A stretch of DNA of 64,000 nt from Holothuria scabra (lineage: Eukaryota > Echinodermata > Holothuroidea > Aspidochirotida > Holothuriidae), in assembly GCA_037179385.1 (NCBI GenBank), contig CM074181.1:50612394-50676393 (forward strand), read 5' to 3'. Below are positions 1 to 10,760 of the stretch, one piece after another. Numbering within the stretch: position 1 is the first letter of the stretch; every line of letters begins with the position of its first letter. The position numbers and the translations under genes were made by a program. A model generated the notes under the pieces. It saw only the letters and a list, made by a program, of their open reading frames with translations, ran no database searches and was not told the origin of the DNA.

Positions 1-1000
1 CTTGTAAACACGGTATCTCAAGAAGGGTAAGTGTGACTAATCTCATATTTGGTGTGTGCATTGGCCATATTGAGTAGATGATCCCTATTGTTTTTGGTGG
101 AGATCAAAGGTCATTTGGGGTCCTGAGAGGTCAAAAGGTCAAACTTCGTAAACACGATAACTCAAGAACGGTACATGTGCCTATGCTCATATTTGGTGTG
201 TGGGTTGTTCATATTGAGTAGATGATCGCTATTGATTTTCGTGGAGGTCAAAGGTCATTTGGGGTCACGAGAGGTCAATAGGTAAATTCCTTAGAAATTG
301 CTTGTAAACATGGTATCTCAAGAAGAGTAAGTGTGACTAATCTCATATTTAGTGTGTGCATTGGCCATATTGAGTAGATGATCCCTATTGTTTTTGGTGG
401 AGATCAAAGGTCATTTGGGGTCACGAGAGGTCAATAGGTCAAAACTTCGTAAACACGATATCTCGAGAATGGCATATGTGACTATGCACATATTTGGTGT
501 GTGGGTTGGTCATATTGGGTAGATGATCCCTTTTGTTTTTGGTGGAGGTCAACGGTCATTTCGGGTCACGAGAGGTCAAAAGGTCAAAACTTCGTAAACA
601 CGATATCTCTAGAATGGTACATGTGACTATGCTCATATTTAGTGTGTGGGTTGGTCATATTGAGTAGATGATCCCTATTGATTTTCGTGGAGGTCAAAGG
701 TCATTTTGGGTCATGAGAGGTCAAAAGGTCAAAACTTCGTAAACACGATATCTCTAGAACTGTACATGTGACTATGCTCATATTTAGTGTGTGCATTGGC
801 CATATTGAGTAGATGATCCCTATTGTTTTTGGTGGAGTTCAAAGGTCATTTGGGGTCATGAGAGGTCAAAAGGTCAAAACTTCGTAAACACGGTATCTCA
901 AGAATGGTACATGTGACTGTGCTCATATTTAGTGTGTGGGTTGGTCATATTTAGTAGATGATCCCTTTGATTTTCCCAAAGGTCAAAGTTCATTTGGAGT
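1..1000 (+). repeat. Satellite array A, period about 145 bp (cut by window start)
   Basis: About seven units spaced 144-156 bp, each with GTGGAGGTCAAAGGTCATTT-like and CGTAAACACGATATCTC-like segments. Similarity fades to about 1150. Two units keep an exact AGGTCAAAGGTCA, and most also have AGGTCAAAAGGTCA. It is the same family as arrays B (15.4 kb) and C (36.5 kb). The short ORFs in it are repeat reading frames, not genes. Confidence 0.93.
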
Positions 1001-1283
1001 CAGCATGTTCAAAGCCTGACAAGCTTTCCTGCACAGTCTTTCAAGAAAGGTCACTTGTAGGGTCCTGTAACTTGTCATGTAGATGGCACATAGTGAATAC
1101 ATGGTCCCAGAAGTTTTTGGTGGAGGTCAAATGTCATTTGGGTTCACGACGGGCAAGGGGGATCTCAATGTGGGAAGATTGGATGCCTTGCATGTGTACT
1201 TTGTGGGCGCATTATGGAGCCCTGTTAATTGAAAAACATTGCAAAGCAATGTCAATGTGAAAAAAGGCCTTACATTTCAGCAG

Positions 1284-1313
1284 CAAGGAATCACTAAGCC
1301 TTTTGGCTTTCTG
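1284..1313 (+). repeat. Satellite-flanking conserved segment
   Basis: An AAGGAATCACTAAGCC-type segment followed by TTTTGGCTTTCTGG. The same sequence appears inverted beside array B, near 15239-15268. Its association with two separate arrays suggests that it belongs to a larger mobile unit carrying the satellite. Confidence 0.6.
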
Positions 1314-1466
1314 GTTGAGTGTAACTATTGTTCCAGTCACACAAAAGATTGTGGGCATGCTTCAAAAAACAATCAATGGAGCTGGAAGCAGAGGAGAGAT
1401 CAAACAGGAAATGTTAGTTTATTGGCAAGATGTGTCTGCAATAAACTGACAACCAACATAGCAACC

Positions 1467-1732
1467 GGCATTCGTGACGTGTGCGGCTTGGTTACTTGAC
1501 GTTTGGTCTACCCCCAGAAAATAAAATGATATTCCAGGTGTCACGTGATCAACTAAGACACCAAATCTGCCTTCGCTTTATTCTGGGTGTCAAGTGATCA
1601 ACGGAGACAGTGTTTTCGGAGATAGCGAAGGCAGATTTGGTGTCTTCGTTGATCATGTGACACTCAGAATATTGTTTTATTTTCCGGGGGTAGACCAAAC
1701 GGCAAGTAACCGAGTCGCACACATCGTATGCC
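1467..1732. mobile_element. Foldback element with long inverted arms
   Basis: 266 bp that is almost entirely two inverted arms of more than 100 bp. Each arm reads GGTTACTTG(A/C)CGTTTGGTCT inward, then TGTCAC(G/A)TGATCAAC and GACACCAAATCTGCCTTCGC. It has no coding capacity. Target duplications are not clear. It could form a long hairpin. Confidence 0.8.
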
Positions 1733-2622
1733 ATTTTTCTGACAGAATTTTGCCTCTACTACTATGGCTATCAGCATGTCATAGTTGGTATGGCAATAAA
1801 ATTGGCAATAGAGCCATAGGTCAGTCTGTTGTGTTGTGTCCAAAGTTTCTGTGGAGTTAATGATTGTTTACATGCTAGCTTTTGTACAGACATTGGAAGC
1901 TTTGAAGATGGAAATGCTTGTCAAAGAATTTAAAAATTCATCTGGGAAAACCCAGAAATATCAAGATTTCTCTTTGCATGAAATACTCTCCAAGGGTTCA
2001 TTAGGGTTCATAGAAATTCTGGAAAACAGGTCTGTTGTTGCAACAGCTTTTCATTTTACAGCTTGGGAAAAGTTGAGAAATTTGAGCTAAGGGCCACTTA
2101 TAAGAAATAAGTTAGGGTATTTTTCTTTTTATGAAGTGCTGGGAACCTAGTCAATGTCCTTGAAACTACATTATTGAATTGATAACTTTAGGTTCATGAA
2201 GGTCATAAAGTGACTGCTTGTAGAGAAAGGTATTTATTGAAACAGAAGCAATTGCATGATTCATCCATCTATTGAAAGTAGGATTTCACAATCATCAAAA
2301 GTGGCAGCAATTGATGAAAGGTCTGCTCTCTACTTCTATAATGTATTCAAAAGTGATATTTTACTATTTAAAAAATGCTGGTTTGTTTTATGAGAGAAAA
2401 GAAAGTGCTTTTGCATTTCAGTTGTATTTAAAGAAATAAACCAGGGCTAAATTTATGTTTGATATGTTAGAAAGGAACATATTCTAAGCATTCTACGAAA
2501 TTATCTGTTCAATTCCCATGTACAGCTCTCAGGACCAAGCACTAGCCAACAATGTGATGTTACACTTGCTTGCTTGAAGTCAAATTTTTGTAAAAATGTG
2601 TCAAATTCCATTACCCACTTAA

Positions 2623-2925
2623 AGGGCCAAACCTCTCACCCCAAACTACAATTTTGGTAAGGGTTAAAAGGTACCAAAATTCTCAATTGGCTCAGCTCTT
2701 TGACTGACAGCTAATTCAAACAATGCAGAATACCAAAGCTCATATTACACAGCATGAACTGTACTGAGAGTGTTTTGATTATATAAATTGAGTTTTTCTA
2801 TACTCACCTTGAAGCAATAAAATGAGATTGTCTCTGGATGAGGATGAATTTCAGATAGTTGTGGGAGGGACTTCAGTGAGAAGGTTAGGAGAATTGGTAC
2901 TGTTTGGGGTGAGAGAATTGGGTCT
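2623..2925. mobile_element. TTAA-flanked MITE, family 1, copy 1
   Basis: 303 bp bounded by TTAA at 2619-2622 and 2926-2929. Terminal inverted repeats of about 28 bp read AGGGCCAAACCTCTCACCCC at the left and its near complement at the right. It lies just upstream of the first visible PORCN exon. Related copies are at 5542, 25792 and 57124. The TTAA target suggests piggyBac-type mobilisation. Confidence 0.8.
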
Positions 2926-3103
2926 TTAAGAAGATAGCATGGAACATGAATATTCTAACCCAAATTCTTTTGATATGATTCACTGTATTATATATATAAC
3001 AAACAAAATTTTGCTGTGATCTGTTCTTCAAAAAATCAAACTACAAAATTTTGAGATGTAAGAATCACATTATTTTGTTTTGGTTTTATTTCTTCATTCA
3101 CAG

Positions 3104-3167
3104 GGATTGAATTTTCAATTAGCAGCTGTTTTGATTTCGTTAGCTTTCTTTTCATACATTGAATTTG
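3104..3167 (+). CDS. PORCN: PORCN exon (fourth from last)
   Basis: 64 nt between a CAG acceptor at 3101-3103 and a GTAAGT donor at 3168. It reads in phase 0 as a hydrophobic membrane segment, GLNFQLAAVLISLAFFSYIE, and leaves one base to the next exon. This corresponds to the vertebrate segment directly after the catalytic-histidine motif. Confidence 0.88.
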
Positions 3168-6100
3168 GTAAGTTGTAGTTAGACAGACTCACTTCATAGA
3201 GGATTAGAACTGCCATATTTATGATAAATATAGCCACATTCTTTATACACAGTAGGTCAGTAGGACTCTAAAAATGGAACCTAGTGCCGTTGTGCATGCT
3301 GCTCTGCATAAGAAGTGGAGTAGGGAAAACAAGCCAGTGAGCCACAACTGGCTCCACTTGAACCGATAAGTTTGAAACTGGGCCGTAAAACTCCATCTAA
3401 CTAACTATAAACTACTCAGTAGATCGTCTTTAATGGTATCAGATATTTCATCCGTACAAAATCATAAGATAAAGCATTGTGGAAGGAAGAGGCTCTCTTT
3501 AAAAGTTTCTTAGTCTCATTGGTGTCTGTCTAAGTTCTGAAATCAAATGTTAAACTTTCAGAGTCATCAGCTAGCATGAGAGAATCTGTCTGCTTGAAGA
3601 ACAGCGGAATGAACTAGCCCACTAGGGAACGATCTGGCCGATTTTTTGACGTCATTTAACCACAAGAGATTGTTTGCTTAGTCGGCGCAAATATTTACGA
3701 AAGACAAGAACTGACCATTGTTCTGTTACAGTTTTGGTGCTAAAAATTTTCTATAATTCCACCAAACCTGGACCGATTTTTCTGGTTTAAAATTCGTTTT
3801 AATGTCAACTTATCCATGAAGTTCAGTTTTAGCGAATAATTTTCTATAACTCTGAAAATTATGTCATTATGCTTCGGGCCACTTGTTGTCCACTGCAAGT
3901 GAGTTATCCGCAAAAATGTTACATCTGGAGATATAATCCCTAAAGCAGCAGAAGACAATTTTGTAGTTCCTTCAAGGGGACGAAATCTCTAATGGGATAT
4001 AGTAAATTTAACATCTGTGGAAACTAAATGTTTGCTTAACTTGGCAACAAAAAAGAAACTTCATCCAATTGTAGAATTAGTCCTTCCACTTTGTTTGAAA
4101 TGATGACACAAATGGCAATCCAATCAGGATGGCAACTTGCTGCAAATTCATCTGTATGAAAAAATGCTAATTTAGAAATGAGGATGAGTGTGCTATATAA
4201 ACACAGTGAGAAAGTGTGAATAGGTTACAATTGTTTTATTTACAAGTCATTTTGGGACACACTAATTTACGTACTGTACTTCACAAACACAGGAGATCTA
4301 GGGTCACAGATTGATCTACTCATTGTGATCACATTACAAACTTTGATCTAGCATCTGATCTACCATAGTAGGTTGATCAGAATGGGTTGATTAAATCTTG
4401 AGTGAGTGGTGTTGTTCTATGTTCCCACTAGACTTTTGATCTTTATGTGGTAGATCAAGATCTGCTGCGCTTTCCCCGATGTAATCGCATCTGATCTCCT
4501 TCAGTTGGTCTATCCATATCAGTCCATCTTGATCTTGTGTGAGTGTTGTTCATCTGTGTTAGTATTAGATTTTGGATCTTCTGTGGTAGATCAAGATTGA
4601 TTGTGCAATACTCAAATGGGAACACACCTAACTATTATCAAGGATTGTGGCAAAGGATATTGGTGTGGTACTTTTTGCCATAGTAAAATGCTATTGTTAA
4701 AAACAACATTTACCAAAACTCTATCCCAAAATGGTTTGTAATTACTATTTGGAAAGGGTCCATTTAGAGACCTTGGCCAGTTTTCACCTCATGTGATTTG
4801 GTAATCAACAGACATTGAATGTTTTGATATAATTCAGTAATTACGTGTTTCTTTACAGGTCTTAGAAAAAAATTGAGTGATGCTTTTTCAGCTTGTCTTT
4901 TAGCCAGATCTTGCAGACCAGACTGCAGCCATCAGTATAAATATGTGAGTAATAAAGTAATCTCATACATAGAATCAGGTTTACATAATTGATAATTACT
5001 AACAAACTTCTGTCAAGGGCTGGAGAGAGATGGTGGGGCTCATATCCTCCTGCAGTTTTCAATATTGGGAAAATAATAGGTATGAATTACCTCTTAAGTT
5101 TTCTTGCTGTGAAATCAGTCAATGCTCAGAACAGGTAGGTGCTGTTTGGACAGGAGATGGGAAACCTTTTGTTTGAACCTAGGAAGTAACAGACATCAAT
5201 TCCTCATTTGTTGTTATATTCAACAGCTTTAAAAGAAAAAGAAACTAAACGCAAAGGTTTACATCCTGTCAGCCTAAAATCTTGAAGTTTGAAGCATGGC
5301 AGGATTATTTGCATTTCCTTTCCACTGTCAGTCTCTTCAGTAGCAAATTTGTGTACAGATCTCTGGTTCGATGTGTGCATGTGTACTTTAAAGACATAAA
5401 ACTGCTATTCTATGTTCATTTTAAACATGAACACACCCTTCTAGTGAGAAGTTCAAAAATTAATAAAAAATAAGCAGTAGAATGTAGCTCCAAACCTGTT
5501 TACAAATAGCAGCAGCAGTCCTTTTAGTACCATTATTTTAAAGGCCTAATCCTCTCACCAAAAACCAGTTACAATTCTTTTTATTTAAGCCCTTCCCGTA
5601 ACTGTCTAAATTCCATTGTCATCCAATCGCAATCTGTTTATTGCTTCAGGGTGAGTATACAAGACCCAAATGTGTAATGAAAAGACTCTCAGTACAGTAC
5701 AGGCTAGGTATGAGTTTCTGTACTCTGCATTGTTTGAACTAGCTGCCAATCATATAGCTGGGCCAATTGGGAATTACTGTGGACTATTACAAAAATTGAA
5801 GCTTTGGGTAAGAGGATTATCCCTTGAATGTTTTGCCATGAGAACCAGTTGCTTCAGATTTTATAACATTAAGGCTGTCCCCACTTTTAGCTCATCAAAC
5901 TATTGCTCCATTTGCTGCATCTCTTTGGCAAGGTTTAGTCGTAGTAGTCCTACTCAAGAAATAGATTAGATTAGGACTGAAGTGCCAGATATGTTTCAGT
6001 CTTGGATGAAAAATTAGATGTCTCCAGCTGAGTCTTAATATAATACTTCATTAAATGATAATCTCCTTAAATTTAACCCTTTACCATTGTTTGGGTCCTT

Positions 6101-9100
6101 TTGGACCCATGCTGAGAGCTCTGCTGTCACCCATCTTTACTGTTTCACGGGGAGCTCGAAACTGCAAGTAGCTACCCGAAAATTCGGCCACAACAACAAG
6201 AGAGACAATAGTTTAAGGTCACGGGGTCAATGGCCTATGGAAGCCGATGCGGGGCGGGCTACGTCCACTTTTCCACCCACTCCCGAGGCGCGCAAATATG
6301 CCCCGATCGGAGCACAACGGTAAAGGGTTAATCTGATCAAAGAGGACTAAAATAAATAAACTTTCCTGTTTGATCTCCCATCAAAGTAACACCACTCTGG
6401 TGTGTTGGAACCACACCTCTCTTAACACCCTTGAATTTAATACAGAGCTCAATGGTTCGTGATATTTTAAGACCAAAATGTTGCATAATTAACGAAAACT
6501 AAGTAGCTACTTCTAGTAAATTCCACAATTGATAAGGAAAATATTGTTAATGGTTCTAAAGAGTACATTCCTGGAAAAGGATAGACTGTTACCCTTATTC
6601 AGGTTGAGGTTACACTGTCAGTGTATGTTACCTTTAAAGGCTGGATTACCTTAGTAGTTACTTTAACTGAGCCTTCACTTAAGAGACTGTCATAAAATAA
6701 AGCATTATTTTGGAAGGATCAAGCAATTCATTTTTCTCATCCTTCTTAGAGAAATGTCATGGACAATGTGATCCTGGGTTAAGACTAATTACCTCAACCC
6801 CTGATGATATATTTAAGTAACCCTCTTAATCCATGTAAAAAAATGTTTAATCCAGAGTACCTATGGTCCAGCAGGAATAATGTCTATATTCATATTTCAG
6901 TAAGTAGTCTCTTGTCTTATTTGTCCCCTGGTGTTTCAGGTTATTGGGTTCCCCAACCTTTACCCATAATCCTAACTCATAATCCTAAACCTTATCCCCA
7001 TGTATGAGTTGGGGGACCAAATGAGGCAGGGGTGTAATGAGTCAGGTGACTAATAAGACGGGGGTCCAAGAAGACAAATTGAGCTAAATGGGAGACCAAT
7101 GAGACCACAGACCACATTTTTGCCTTAAGCATGGTAGTGCAGAGAAAGTTGTTTTCAGCTTTCTAGGGGTATGAAAAATTAGGGGCTCTGCCTTTTAAAG
7201 GGGCAGAGCAGTCATTCCAACTTAGAGAGATGTAGTAGACCATACACTTTCATGATTGACTGTTGAGAGTCATGTGACATTTTTTCTCTTCAAATGTGAA
7301 ATTTACTAAGAGTAACTGCTTGACTTTAATACCTTGAGTATACAATAGTGAAGTTATAAAATATAACAAAAGTTGCTTTGAAGAGAAAAAAGGCAAAAAT
7401 TACAAAATTTAGCTTTTTAACTTTTGATTACAAAATTTAGCTTTTTCTTCAAAGTGAGTTTGGGGGAACTGCTCTTGACCTTTAACTTTGCTTTTATTTA
7501 CATCTTATTCAGCTGAATCCAGGAGTAATTTTACTCAACATTGGCTTTAGTTTGCTGGCCATCTTTCATTTAGCATACCTTGGAGTGATGTTTGATACAG
7601 ATTCTGAACTTCAGGAGAGGGTGAGTTTTAACTTTAACGGGTTTCAAACGTTGTTTTTCCGCTTAGCATTTGCTGAACCAGATGTTTGGTCTAGTAGTAA
7701 AGCATCAGACTCTTACCCTGGAGATACAGGGTTTGGTTCTGTAACCAAATCATGCCAAAGCCTTTTGAAACCTGTTGCTGTTCCTCAGAATGCTCTCTAT
7801 GAGCAATAGAGAGCAATAGAGAACAATAGAGCAGAAAACAGTCCTTTGCCTCACAACTGGAAAAGAAAGGTTGTAGGCACCATGAGATAAAACCAGAAGG
7901 TTATATGATGAGATTCCAATCGCCAACAAATCAAACTTACAATTATGGCAGGACAGTAGTGTAGCCAGGATTGTGTCATGGAGGGTTTTGGGGCACAAAA
8001 TGAGGAGAAAGTCTAAGGGGAGAGAGAAAAAACTGTTATTTTAGTTGTTTTTTTGCATTGCAAGGTTGGATCATGGGGGGAGGGGGTTCAACCCCCATAA
8101 CCACCCCAGTGGCTATGCCACTGTGGCAGGATTAAGACAAGAAAGGGTGTACTTAAATGAACATAGAGCCAAGTTCCCTTCCAAGTCATAAAATATCACT
8201 TTCGCTGTACAGCTTGTAAAAAATCTTAGATCAAAATTAAAACTGTAGACCTTCCAATATACCCTTTTTGAAACTGGGATTACAAAGGATTGTTGGATAA
8301 GGCACTGGTATGCCTGTTTTTTTTTCAATGGTATTTTAATGTGGCAAAAAATTATGTACACTAACCTGTATCACACAATTTTTTGTAACTGCTATTTAGG
8401 AAAGGTCTACAAAGGTCTACATATAGACGAATCAGGACAATCAAGTCATGGTCTGATTTTAGTCGGACATAACTGTGGTCCATTACCTCTAGTCTTTTAA
8501 TTTCCTTTCTAATGTGTACCATGGATAGTTGTACACTGAATTGTATCTTCAATTTTCAATTTCACTGAATATGAGGATTTAAAATTCATGTAGACAATAC
8601 ATGAAGATGATTTCAGGCTGATGGACCCTTTTCATGCCTGGGACTGTAGGCTGGCATTAAAATGGTCCATCATTTGACCGTCCAGCAGGACAATCAAGTG
8701 ATGTTCTGATTTTAGTCTGACATAACTGTGGTCCATTACCTCTAGTCTTTTAATATCCTTTCTTATGTGTACCATGGATGGTTGTACACTGAATTGTATC
8801 TTTAATTTTCAATTTCACTGAATATGAGGATTTAAAATTCATGTAGACAATACATGAAGATGATTTCAGGCTGATGGACCCTTTTAATGCCTGCCTACAG
8901 TCCCAAGATACAAGCTCTGATTGGATTCGCTTATAGGTAGTCTTCTTGCTTTGAATGCCACAATCAACAGTTATTGCCCCACAGCAATGTCATAAATACC
9001 TTCAACATGCAGCAATTAGAGAAAGGCAAGGTGGGGGAGGGGAATATTTTGTGTAGCTGGGTGGTGATTACTTTGAGGCTAGGGAGGAAAAAAAATGATT

Positions 9101-9298
9101 CAATGTAAGTAGCCATTTTGCAAACTGTTTTATGTCTCACATACTGAATGTCTCAAACTTTTTTAATTACTGGTGATTTCTTTTTGTTTTTCTTTTCAGG
9201 GATATGACATGTCTCACACACTCTTAAAGTGGTCTGCTTTAGACTATGCCAGTCACTATGTTGCCATAGGAACATTTTTGTTTTATTGGTTGATATGA
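3104..9298 (+). CDS. PORCN: Protein-serine O-palmitoleoyltransferase porcupine, C-terminal part (4 exons)
   Basis: Porcupine is a multi-pass ER membrane-bound O-acyltransferase (MBOAT) that attaches palmitoleate to a conserved serine of Wnt proteins, a step needed for Wnt secretion. Seen here are the last four coding exons, 3104-3167, 4859-4944, 7513-7620 and 9200-9298, joined by GT-AG introns in compatible phases to give 118 C-terminal residues and a TGA stop. Family landmarks are LAAVLISLAF, the cysteine-rich RSCRPDCSHQ, FHLAYLG, and the C-terminal GYDM..TLLKWS.L.YASHYV followed by FYWLI. Two hydrophobic membrane segments are visible, in the third exon and at the extreme C terminus. The first visible exon begins just after the position of the MBOAT active-site histidine (LLHG in vertebrates), so that residue should lie in the preceding exon, which I do not find in 1-3103. 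The gene is therefore cut by the window edge, not shown to be broken. Confidence 0.93.
3255..3405 (+). repeat. SINE body copy in PORCN intron
   Basis: Contains GCTCTGCATAAGAAGTGGAG, GCCACAACTGGCTCCACTTG and the tail GGGCCGTAAAACTCC. Matching segments recur at 31365, 42450 (inverted) and 60630. The tRNA-like head is not preserved here. Confidence 0.65.
4285..4630. repeat. GATC-rich repeat related to the MITE at 26.5 kb
   Basis: About 13 GATC tetramers in roughly 310 bp, many as GTAGATCAAGAT or TTGATCT, and a right end ACTCAAATGGGAACACAC that matches the terminus of the element at 26506-26920. The left terminus is decayed. Confidence 0.6.
4859..4944 (+). CDS. PORCN: PORCN exon (third from last), cysteine-rich loop
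   Basis: 86 nt between an acceptor AG at 4857-4858 and a GTGAGT donor at 4945. It encodes LRKKLSDAFSACLLARSC followed by RPDCSHQYKY. The cysteines and the DCSHQ motif match the soluble loop of vertebrate PORCN. The exon starts with two bases completing the split glycine codon and ends in phase 0. Confidence 0.92.
5542..5823. mobile_element. TTAA-flanked MITE, family 1, copy 2
   Basis: About 282 bp with a left TTAA at 5538-5541 and a start AGGCCTAATCCTCTCACC. The right end, GGTAAGAGGATTATCCCTTGA, is its decayed inverse, with TTGA in place of TTAA. The interior shares TACTCTGCATTGTTTGAACT with the other copies. Confidence 0.7.
6077..6327. mobile_element. piggyBac-like MITE with TTAA target duplication
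   Basis: 251 bp flanked by TTAA at 6073-6076 and 6328-6331. Terminal inverted repeats are CCCTTTACCATTGT and ACAACGGTAAAGGG (one mismatch). CCC/GGG ends next to TTAA are the hallmark of piggyBac elements. The interior is clearly richer in GC than the AT-rich intron around it. It has no transposase, so it is a non-autonomous copy in a PORCN intron. Confidence 0.85.
7199..7481. mobile_element. TTAA-flanked MITE, family 2, copy 1
   Basis: 283 bp with TTAA at 7195-7198 and 7482-7485. The ends are AGGGGCAGAGCAGTC and GAACTGCTCTTGACCT, which are inverted. It ends about 30 bp before the PORCN exon at 7513. Relatives are at 21583-21822 and about 21960-22193. Confidence 0.75.
7513..7620 (+). CDS. PORCN: PORCN exon (second from last), FHLAYLG motif
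   Basis: 108 nt, exactly 36 codons, between an acceptor at 7511-7512 and a GTGAGT donor at 7621. It encodes a hydrophobic helix running into AIFHLAYLGVMFDTDSELQE. The FHLAYLG string followed by an acidic stretch is characteristic of porcupine. Confidence 0.93.
7954..8123. mobile_element. hAT-type MITE with perfect 8-bp target duplication
   Basis: 170 bp with ends CAGTAGTGTAGCCAGG and CAGTGGCTATGCCACTG, inverted over their outer CAGTRGYRTAGCCA. Both sides carry the identical 8-mer TGGCAGGA (7946-7953 and 8124-8131). This defines insertion by a hAT-type transposase. It lies in the last PORCN intron. A truncated relative in opposite orientation is at about 19015-19175. Confidence 0.88.
8435..8893 (+). 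repeat. Direct duplication, two copies of about 206 bp
   Basis: Copies at 8435-8640 and 8688-8893 keep a constant offset of 253 bp and differ at only a few positions, for example GGTCTGATTTTAGTCGGACA against GTTCTGATTTTAGTCTGACA. Near-identity in otherwise decayed intron DNA indicates a recent local duplication. Confidence 0.9.
9200..9298 (+). CDS. PORCN: PORCN last coding exon with stop
   Basis: 32 codons plus TGA after a TTTTCAG acceptor. It encodes GYDMSHTLLKWSALDYASHY and then a final hydrophobic segment ending FYWLI. Vertebrate PORCN ends in the same pattern (GYGM..T..KWS.L..ASH, then FYRLIG), so the stop is at the expected place. Confidence 0.93.
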   Translation, partial: GYDMSHTLLKWSALDYASHYVAIGTFLFYWLI

Positions 9299-10754
9299 CC
9301 AGCAGAAGATTTTTTTATTTTGCCAATGGTGCCTTTATTATTTGTTCTGAAATGTCTTCTACTTGAACTCTTCACAAAGAAGTTGTCATCATGTCATCAT
9401 CACCTTCCAAGACTGATATACTTGCAACTCAAACATTTTTTTTTAATGCTGTGAGCATATGTTATGTTTTTCAATGAGATTTAGGTGAGCAGGGTTTGCT
9501 GTTTTGCATAAGGTATTTCATTTATATCAGAGAAATTGCATTTAAGATGTACTTATATACTTTAATGCAAAAATCTCAATGCTGAACCCTCAAAATGGGG
9601 GTATTACATTTGTATTTTGGTCATTATACAAACAAATGTTTGGGGAAATGCTTCATGTATTTAGGCTACCTCAAACTAGAATGAATAGACAACTGAACGG
9701 AGATAAATCGGCTGAGTGTTCAATTCAGTTTGAGGCTAGCTTACATGAGGTATGGTTTTCTCTATTGAAGTAAAAAAAAAAAATCTTACCTTTGAAAAGA
9801 ATTTTATGAAACTTTCGGCAACCATTGTATTAATTTGTGATCACTTTTGGATCATGTCTTGAAAAACAGGGACATTAAAACTTGGGGCAGGGCTCTCTAG
9901 ATGTGAAGATTTACAAGATGGAAGGTGTATAGGTTGAAGGTTTACAGATTGAAGTTTCACTGGATAGAAAGTCATGACTGTGAAAGTTCTCTCGATTAAA
10001 GATTCATTAGATCCAGTTTGCGGATCAAATCCTTCACTTCATCTTGTAGACCAAGTTGATCTTGTGGTTGATTGAAGGTTTGCCAGAATGCATGTTCTCT
10101 AAATTTTACCGAAATGTGAGCAGAACCTTCACCAAGCGAACCTTCCAGCTAGTGATCCTTTGATCTCATGAAGCCTCTCCATTGTCAAAATCTAGTGCAA
10201 CTTTGATCTAGTGAGAATCCCATGGAACTTGAAGCTGTAGAAGAAACCTAGACAAGTATCAAAGTTTCTTATTTCAATTTTGGAGTTTGAAATGAAAACA
10301 AAGAGTCTGCCAAAGGTTTATGTATTACACTGTTGTTGTTAATGAGAACCCATTGCAAAGTTTACAGAATGGAGTCTTTCAATTTGAACGTTAATTGTGT
10401 CTGGTGAGTACTACATTATAGACAAAGAAAGGTTATTTTTTCTTTGGATATAACAAAGGTTAAATCGAGCAGGCTGTCATGAAGGAAATTTTACAAGATC
10501 TATTTGTCAAAATTGTTTGCACTTGTTCTGGGTTTGTATCTGATGGAGTACACATATATTTAAGTTATCATTTAACATGCATTAATTAGAGGGGTACTTA
10601 TTAAGTCAATGATTTTTTTCCAGGTGATTCTTAATGATCTTGTTCCATTTATGGCCTGCATGTAGCATTAAGCTGATCCCAGAAATATTGAGGAGCAGCA
10701 AATGTTAATGTAGAGGAAAAAGTTATTTTAATGACAACCCGTGCAACAAAACAG

Positions 10755-10760
10755 AATAAA
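10755..10760 (+). terminator. Candidate poly(A) signal downstream of PORCN
   Basis: This is the first AATAAA I noticed on the + strand after the PORCN stop; it would imply a 3' UTR of about 1.45 kb. An ATTAAA variant occurs earlier, near 9994. No downstream element or transcript evidence is available, so this is only a candidate. Confidence 0.22.

Noticed and set aside
1..1000. CRISPR array (regular 145-bp spacing)
   Set aside because: Whole units, not short direct repeats with unique spacers, are repeated, and this is animal DNA.
1836..2090. 84-codon + strand ORF upstream of the PORCN exons
   Set aside because: It has no similarity to porcupine, is hydrophilic where a membrane protein is expected, and starts at a non-ATG codon.
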